From an uncultured Saprospiraceae bacterium (lineage in GTDB: Bacteria; Bacteroidota; Bacteroidia; Chitinophagales; Saprospiraceae), in the NCBI GenBank assembly GCA_905479665.1, contig CAJQNM010000734.1, positions 1 through 9,441 on the forward strand: a DNA stretch of 9,441 nucleotides, given 5' to 3'. Both the position numbers and the translations under genes were made by a program. Shown here in pieces: positions 5,470 through 9,441 of this stretch. Position 1 is the stretch's first letter; every line of letters begins with the position of its first letter. Under the pieces are notes generated by a model, which was not told the DNA's origin, did not search any database, and saw nothing but the letters and a program-made list of their open reading frames with translations.

Positions 5470-7569
5470 CTACAAATATTTAATCTGTTCTCGTGCATCA
5501 GCCACATTGCTGACCGGAAATTGGCAGACTCGATTTTGGCAGATGTAGATCATGGTTCGATCCTCGACCAGCTTGCTCTCCATTAGTGGAAAAGTCTCCG
5601 TTTCGCCCCCAAGATAAATCGTATTGGGATAATACGTCTTTTGCAATTCGGCGCGCAAGGCGGCATGATCAGATCCCATAATGACCACTTCGTAGGTGGA
5701 GTGTAATTTTTCCAGATAGAGCAAGGCCCAGTTGGCATAGTATCCGGTCTGCCCAGACTGGACGATGGGCTCCGTAATGTTGAAGATCATCCGATCTGAC
5801 ATGCGGCTGTACTCGTCGTCGGAAAAATAATGTGCGAGATAATTTAGATTGCGTGCCATGCTGCTGTTGGACGCAGGAATGACATTGTCATTTATTTCCT
5901 TTTTGCGCGCAACCAGCGGTGCATCCAGATCGGACGTGTAATTAAATAATTTATTTGTGTCGTCATAAAAATGCTCAATCGCATAGTCGGTCAGACTCTT
6001 TGCCAGGTTCAACCAGCTTATATCAAAGGTCACTTCATAGAGCGCGAGGTAGGCAGAAGTGAGTAACGTGTAGTCGTCCAGAAAGGCATTTATTTTGGTG
6101 GTGCCGTCTTTGTAATTCCGATCGAGCCGATTTCCTTCTTTAAGCAGATTATCACGCAAGAACTCAGCATTTTTCAATGCCATTTGCAGATATCTGTCTT
6201 CTCCCAGCGCCTTGTAGGCATCGACTAATCCTCGCAGCATCAGGGCATTCCATGAGGTGAGGATTTTGTCGTCCAGGCCCGGGCGAATTCTCTTTTCGCG
6301 ATAGGCAAATAAGGCCTCTTTATTTCGAGAGAGTATTTCATCCAGATCTCCTTCGGATATTTTTTCCTCTTGAATAAATGCCTCCCGTTGAATCGGCATA
6401 TGTAGGATGTTCTTTTCGTGCTCCCAATTGCCTTCTTGCGTACAGCCGTAATATTTGGTGAATACATCAAAGTCATCCGGAGCTACAAGTTGCATGAGCT
6501 CATCCCAGGTCCACACGTAAAATTTACCTTCTTCACCATCACTATCCGCATCGAGCGAAGAGTAAAACCCCCCCACATCATTGGTCATTTCTCGCGCCAG
6601 CCAGTCGGTGGTCTCGGCAATGACGCGGCGATAAGCTTGCTTTCCTGTGACCTGATATGCTTTGCTGTACAATGACATCAACTGGCCGTTATCATACATC
6701 ATTTTCTCAAAATGAGGAACCAACCACTCGTCATCGACAGAGTAGCGCGCAAAACCTCCTCCCAGCTGATCGTAGATTCCTCCGCGGCCCATTTCATCCA
6801 GCGTGATATTTACCGCCTCGAGTGATTTGGCATCACCGGTCATGACGTGGTGATCCAACAGATAAGAGAAGTTTACCGGCATGGGGAATTTAGGGGCTCC
6901 ACTCCGGCCACCTTTATCCCAATCGATCGAGCGTTGCAATCCTGCCGCCATCGTGTCCACGTACGATCGTTCAAAAGGAGTAGGAGCACCCACCATAATT
7001 TGATCTTGCGACTTGATGCCGCTGGTGAGCTTATCGGCATAGTCTTCCAGCTTTTGGCGATCATTCTGCCAGAGATCACGAAATTGCTTTAAGATGCCCA
7101 TCCACTGGTCTTTAGGGAAATAGGTGCCTGCCCAAACGGGTCTGCCATCTGGCAAAGCAAAAGCGTTGAGCGGCCAGCCACAGCCGCGCCCTGATGATAG
7201 TTGGCAGGCTGTCATATAAACATCATCGATGTCCGGACGCTCCTCCCGATCTACCTTGATACTCACAAAGTCGCTATTCATTGCCATGGCAACGGAATCA
7301 TCCTCAAAAGATTCGTGCTCCATCACATGGCACCAGTGACACGCGGCGTACCCGATGCTGATCACCAGCAGCTTATCTTCTTTTGCCGCGAGGGCCAGTG
7401 CTTCATCGCTCCACGGATACCAGTCTACTGGATTGTGCGCGTGTTGGAGTAGGTAGGGACTATTTTCAGAAATGAGGTGATTGGTATGAAGATGGTCAGT
7501 TTGTTGTGAGGACATACGACATTGGAATAGAAGTGCGAGAAGTAAGAGAAAGAAATATTTGTTGCTCAT
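5470..7569 (-). CDS. Thioredoxin-domain DUF255 protein (YyaL / SPATA20 family)
   Basis: A 699-residue protein of the widely conserved YyaL/SSP411 family, whose biochemical role is unsettled. It has an N-terminal thioredoxin-like domain (about 30-190) and a C-terminal alpha/alpha-barrel like six-hairpin glycosidases and epimerases (about 200-650). Family hallmarks: SPYLLQHAHNPVDWYPW (37-53), the CxxC site CHWC (77-80), KVDREERPDID (105-115), GCGWPLNAF, GGRSGAPKFP, and GGFYSSLDADSDGEEGKFY. Residues 1-17 (MSNKYFFLLLLALLFQC) look like a Sec signal, possibly a lipoprotein signal with an unusual Gln before Cys17; most relatives are cytoplasmic and start near the ENSPYLL segment. An internal Met19 would give such a form, but the ATG at 7569 overlaps the upstream stop as ATGA, favouring the long form. 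Second gene of a three-gene operon. Confidence 0.88.
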   Translation of the reverse strand: MSNKYFFLLLLALLFQCRMSSQQTDHLHTNHLISENSPYLLQHAHNPVDWYPWSDEALALAAKEDKLLVISIGYAACHWCHVMEHESFEDDSVAMAMNSDFVSIKVDREERPDIDDVYMTACQLSSGRGCGWPLNAFALPDGRPVWAGTYFPKDQWMGILKQFRDLWQNDRQKLEDYADKLTSGIKSQDQIMVGAPTPFERSYVDTMAAGLQRSIDWDKGGRSGAPKFPMPVNFSYLLDHHVMTGDAKSLEAVNITLDEMGRGGIYDQLGGGFARYSVDDEWLVPHFEKMMYDNGQLMSLYSKAYQVTGKQAYRRVIAETTDWLAREMTNDVGGFYSSLDADSDGEEGKFYVWTWDELMQLVAPDDFDVFTKYYGCTQEGNWEHEKNILHMPIQREAFIQEEKISEGDLDEILSRNKEALFAYREKRIRPGLDDKILTSWNALMLRGLVDAYKALGEDRYLQMALKNAEFLRDNLLKEGNRLDRNYKDGTTKINAFLDDYTLLTSAYLALYEVTFDISWLNLAKSLTDYAIEHFYDDTNKLFNYTSDLDAPLVARKKEINDNVIPASNSSMARNLNYLAHYFSDDEYSRMSDRMIFNITEPIVQSGQTGYYANWALLYLEKLHSTYEVVIMGSDHAALRAELQKTYYPNTIYLGGETETFPLMESKLVEDRTMIYICQNRVCQFPVSNVADAREQIKYL

Positions 7570-8030
7570 GATTGATTAAAGAGGCGCTCTACCGCCTTAT
7601 TGCGATAGGTAAAGATATCATCTATCCGTTTAGCAACTAAGATGCTATTTGCCAGTCTACCCAATATACCCAGCGGAAGCGTATAATGGAGAATATCAGT
7701 CATTTTGACTCCCTCAGCCGTTTGCTTAAAGTGATGCTGATGATGCCACATTCGATAGGGACCATTGCGTTGCTCATCGATAAAAAATTCTTTGTCCCGT
7801 ACCTGAGTTATTTCCGTGAGCCAATCCATCTTGATGCCCTTAAAAGGCGACACCTTGTAGGCGATCATCATACCCGGATACATCTCAACACCATCTAAAT
7901 CAGTCATGATCTCAAAGTCCATATCGGGTGGGGTGAGCTCATTGAGGTTCTCAGGTCTAGAGAAAAAGCTCCAGACCTGATCAAGGTCAGCTCGTACGAC
8001 CTGGCTAAACGCTCGTTTGTACGTTTTCAT
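7566..8030 (-). CDS. SRPBCC (START/Bet v 1-like) family protein
   Basis: A 154-residue single-domain protein resembling the ligand-binding SRPBCC proteins of COG4276. Supporting features: the N-terminal strand FSQVVRADLDQVWSFFSRPEN, the following LNELTPPDMDFEI segment, central strands with MMIAYKVSPFKGIKMDWLTEIT, a WHHQHHFKQT strand, and the C-terminal amphipathic helix (about 125-152). This fold forms a hydrophobic pocket, but no catalytic residue or ligand can be named. The stop overlaps the start of the DUF255 gene by 4 nt (ATGA), so the two are translationally coupled, and the Rieske oxygenase gene follows closely behind. It is the first gene of the operon. I see no convincing promoter motif in the roughly 100-bp AT-rich gap before it. 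Confidence 0.8.
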   Translation of the reverse strand: MKTYKRAFSQVVRADLDQVWSFFSRPENLNELTPPDMDFEIMTDLDGVEMYPGMMIAYKVSPFKGIKMDWLTEITQVRDKEFFIDEQRNGPYRMWHHQHHFKQTAEGVKMTDILHYTLPLGILGRLANSILVAKRIDDIFTYRNKAVERLFNQS

Positions 8031-8109
8031 CAGTTCTTAATGAGCTTGGCCCTTGAATTGTTTAGAAAATTTCTTTACCTGATGTATAGCCTTGATTTAA
8101 TGAATTTTA

Positions 8110-8117
8110 TATATTTG
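8110..8117 (+). promoter_or_regulatory. Candidate -7 element for the T9SS-protein gene
   Basis: TATATTTG is a full match to the Bacteroidota -7 consensus TAnnTTTG, 13 bp before the ATG at 8131. The nearest TTG (8092-8094) is only 15 bp upstream, shorter than the usual spacing of about 20, so the -33 element is doubtful. The surrounding gap is very AT-rich, so a chance match is possible. If it is used, the mRNA leader would be only a few bases long. Confidence 0.35.
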
Positions 8118-8130
8118 ATAAAATTTTAAT

Positions 8131-9048
8131 ATGAAACCCTTGTTGTTCACTCTGCTTAGCCTCGCCATCTCGACTACTCAATTGCAGAGTCAATGCCACA
8201 TGCCTGACGGTAATTTTGAACAATGGCAGGATGCGACAGATACGATTCAGTTTGAAATGGGCTTTGACCTAATCGAAACGGTGCAATTACCTGGGCGCTT
8301 TTTCCCGATTGTACGCTTAACGTTTTTGGCGACGGCCTCAGTCACCGAGCCCTATTTCGATAGCGGAGTGGCGGATGTCGCTCTGTTTTCAGGCTTGAAG
8401 ATGGTGACGCCGGGAGCAAATGGGAGTGCTACAGCCGCTCAGCTGTCTGGAGATTCATTGGAAGTGATCATGGACCTACTATCCAAACAGGAATGTGGGG
8501 AACGGCCAAGCAGCTTGCAGGGCTATTTCCGCTACTCGGGCGACGATGGTGACAGTCTCACTATTTCTGCTCTATTCGGCAGCGAAAAATCACCTGTCGA
8601 TATAGTCACTGCCGAGGCCGGATTCGAATTTAAGACAGCCGGTGGCCCAGCGGAATTTACCTTCTTTGAGGTTCCCATTACATTTGACGATGACGACTAT
8701 ATTCCCGCATTTGCATCGCTAAAGATCCTCACGGAGAAGATTGGCAGCGGTTCAGAAAGTTTCTTCGAGGTCGACGAACTAGAACTGGTCGGGACAACAA
8801 CTTCACAAAGAGATTTCATCGTCGAAAATCACGCCCTACTGGCACCCAATCCATTTCACTCCTATTTGGATGTAGATGCGACCCAAGATATTCGCAGTCT
8901 AGTGATCACTGATGTACAGGGAAGACAGGTCAAGTCCTTCAAAAACCCAAAAGAAACGCTTTTGATTCATGATCTGCCAAGCGGCACCTACTTTGCCCGC
9001 GCGACTACCGTACATGAAGTACTCGTTCAGCGTATCGTGAAACTTTAG
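8131..9048 (+). CDS. Secreted protein of unknown function with C-terminal T9SS type A sorting domain
   Basis: A 305-residue exported protein. It starts with a clear Sec signal peptide (about 1-20, MKPLLFTLLSLAISTTQLQS). The mature N-terminus, CHMPDGNFEQWQD, resembles the NGxFExW opening of a family of Bacteroidota surface beta-sandwich domains that span roughly residues 22-220. The last 71 residues (235-305) form a type A Por-secretion sorting domain: LLAPNPFHSYLDVD, then LVITDVQGRQV, then HDLPSGTYFARA, and a final VQRIVKL. The protein should therefore cross the outer membrane by the type IX system and be released or anchored at the surface. The middle domain has no motif I can assign to an activity; it is acidic and rich in short beta strands. 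The gene diverges from the SRPBCC operon. Its stop codon TAG is part of a 7-bp repeat array. Confidence 0.85.
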   Translation: MKPLLFTLLSLAISTTQLQSQCHMPDGNFEQWQDATDTIQFEMGFDLIETVQLPGRFFPIVRLTFLATASVTEPYFDSGVADVALFSGLKMVTPGANGSATAAQLSGDSLEVIMDLLSKQECGERPSSLQGYFRYSGDDGDSLTISALFGSEKSPVDIVTAEAGFEFKTAGGPAEFTFFEVPITFDDDDYIPAFASLKILTEKIGSGSESFFEVDELELVGTTTSQRDFIVENHALLAPNPFHSYLDVDATQDIRSLVITDVQGRQVKSFKNPKETLLIHDLPSGTYFARATTVHEVLVQRIVKL

Positions 9049-9086
9049 ATCTTAGATCTTTGACGCTAGACGCTAGAGGCTAGACG
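9045..9086 (+). repeat. Six in-phase 7-bp tandem units (YTAGACG type)
   Basis: Read in 7-base steps from 9045: TTAGATC, TTAGATC, TTTGACG, CTAGACG, CTAGAGG, CTAGACG. The phase is unbroken over 42 bp, with consensus near YTAGACG. The first unit contains the TAG stop of the T9SS gene. Related units (TTAGATT, TTAGACG on the minus strand) recur at the right edge, 9427-9441. It resembles the heptanucleotide repeats of other bacterial intergenic regions; its function is unknown. Confidence 0.8.
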
Positions 9087-9096
9087 ATTGTCAATG
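9081..9096 (+). repeat. Left imperfect inverted repeat of the 350-bp block
   Basis: TAGACGATTGTCAATG on the plus strand matches TAGACGGTAGTCAATG on the minus strand at 9430-9415 in 14 of 16 positions. It begins in the last heptamer unit and extends 10 bp past it, so the match is not explained by the heptamer alone. Confidence 0.6.
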
Positions 9097-9123
9097 CCTG
9101 GATAAAAGGAAGCGAGTCAAAGG

Positions 9124-9155
9124 GTTCAAGAGGTTTAAAGTTCAAGAGGTTCAAA
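9124..9155 (+). repeat. Two 16-bp tandem repeats
   Basis: GTTCAAGAGGTTTAAA (9124-9139) is followed immediately by GTTCAAGAGGTTCAAA (9140-9155); 15 of 16 bases are identical. The stop and last six codons of the transposase remnant on the minus strand are made from this repeat, so it post-dates or replaced the native 3' end of that gene. Confidence 0.8.
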
Positions 9156-9401
9156 ACGGCGCAACTTCGAATCGTATTTTCCGGCCTGTCTGAAGACGAC
9201 AGCTGATTTCGAACCTTTACTCGCTTTTTTGCGCAGAATGACACCAAAATGGGAATTTGATTTCCACAATGTATTTGCCGCCGATCGGAAAGCTTGACCC
9301 GCTCTATTCTTCTTTTGCTTCACCTTGCTTTTGATCAACTTACCGTCACTTACCGAGTTTGTGCGTGCTTTCATCACATTGACGCTGAGAATATTAAACA
9401 A
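9135..9401 (-). pseudogene. Remnant of an IS110-family transposase (C-terminal part)
   Basis: An 88-codon minus-strand frame without a convincing start; the first in-frame start is TTG at 9401, right after a TAG. Its middle resembles the C-terminal Transposase_20 region of IS110 elements: TNSVSDGKLIKSKVKQKK (14-31) matches the usual NNKISGGK.LKSK stretch, NRAGQAFRSAANTL (32-45) matches the conserved helix before the serine motif, and HFGVILRKKASKGSKSAVV (51-69) matches the lG..yRR...kG..kA segment. The N-terminal DEDD RuvC-like domain is absent, and the usual HKLA..Y ending is lost. From F83 onward the frame reads into a 16-bp tandem repeat. It cannot encode an active transposase. The family call rests on my recollection of the IS110 pattern, not on a search. 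Confidence 0.68.
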
Positions 9402-9414
9402 CTATTATTCTGCA

Positions 9415-9430
9415 CATTGACTACCGTCTA
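9415..9430 (-). repeat. Right imperfect inverted repeat of the 350-bp block
   Basis: On the minus strand TAGACGGTAGTCAATG pairs with the left copy at 9081-9096 (14 of 16 identical). Outside it, the minus strand continues as TTAGATT-type heptamers to the window edge, mirroring the array on the left. Confidence 0.6.
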
Positions 9431-9441
9431 AAATCTAAAAT

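Noticed and set aside
8031..8130. Minus-strand promoter for the SRPBCC operon or a small RNA in the divergent gap
   Set aside because: The gap is AT-rich but I found no TTG/TAnnTTTG pair on the minus strand and no stable hairpin to support either.
9045..9155. Possible CRISPR array
   Set aside because: The repeats are 7 and 16 bp, contiguous, without unique spacers, and no cas genes are nearby.
9182..9203. CTGTC...GACAG short inverted repeat
   Set aside because: It has only a 5-bp stem with a 7-base loop, inside the transposase remnant. This is expected by chance.

Overview
The window looks like a chromosomal segment from a member of the Bacteroidota. Evidence: a secreted protein ending in a type A Por/T9SS sorting domain, candidate promoters of the Bacteroidota type (TTG, about 20 bp, then TAnnTTTG), and weak or absent Shine-Dalgarno sequences. 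A Saprospiria-like lineage would fit, but I cannot fix the taxon from this sequence alone.

Left part (1-2491): a minus-strand cytochrome c maturation pair, ccmE then ccmF. ccmF runs off the left edge. CcmE has a CxxxY haem-attachment motif instead of the classical HxxxY. Divergent from it is an FtsE-type ABC ATPase.

Middle (2499-4361): a minus-strand two-gene cassette that resembles a type IV (AbiE) toxin-antitoxin/abortive infection pair. The AbiEi-like antitoxin/regulator comes first and overlaps an AbiEii-like nucleotidyltransferase, whose only plausible start is GTG. Directly upstream is a perfect 16+16 bp inverted repeat plus a third half-site, interleaved with a good Bacteroidota promoter. 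This is a probable autoregulatory operator. The cassette is visibly more AT-rich than its flanks and looks acquired.

Right of it (4380-8030): a compact minus-strand operon read SRPBCC protein, then DUF255/thioredoxin-domain protein (YyaL/SPATA20 family), then Rieske-type non-haem iron oxygenase. The first junction is an ATGA overlap and the second a 4-bp gap. No reductase or ferredoxin partner for the oxygenase is in the window.

Right end (8131-9441): a plus-strand T9SS-exported protein of unknown function. Its stop codon lies inside an array of six in-phase 7-bp units. Beyond it is a roughly 350-bp block bounded by imperfect 16-bp inverted repeats. The block holds two 16-bp tandem repeats and a decayed minus-strand fragment of an IS110-family transposase. 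Related heptamers reappear in opposite orientation at the right edge of the window.
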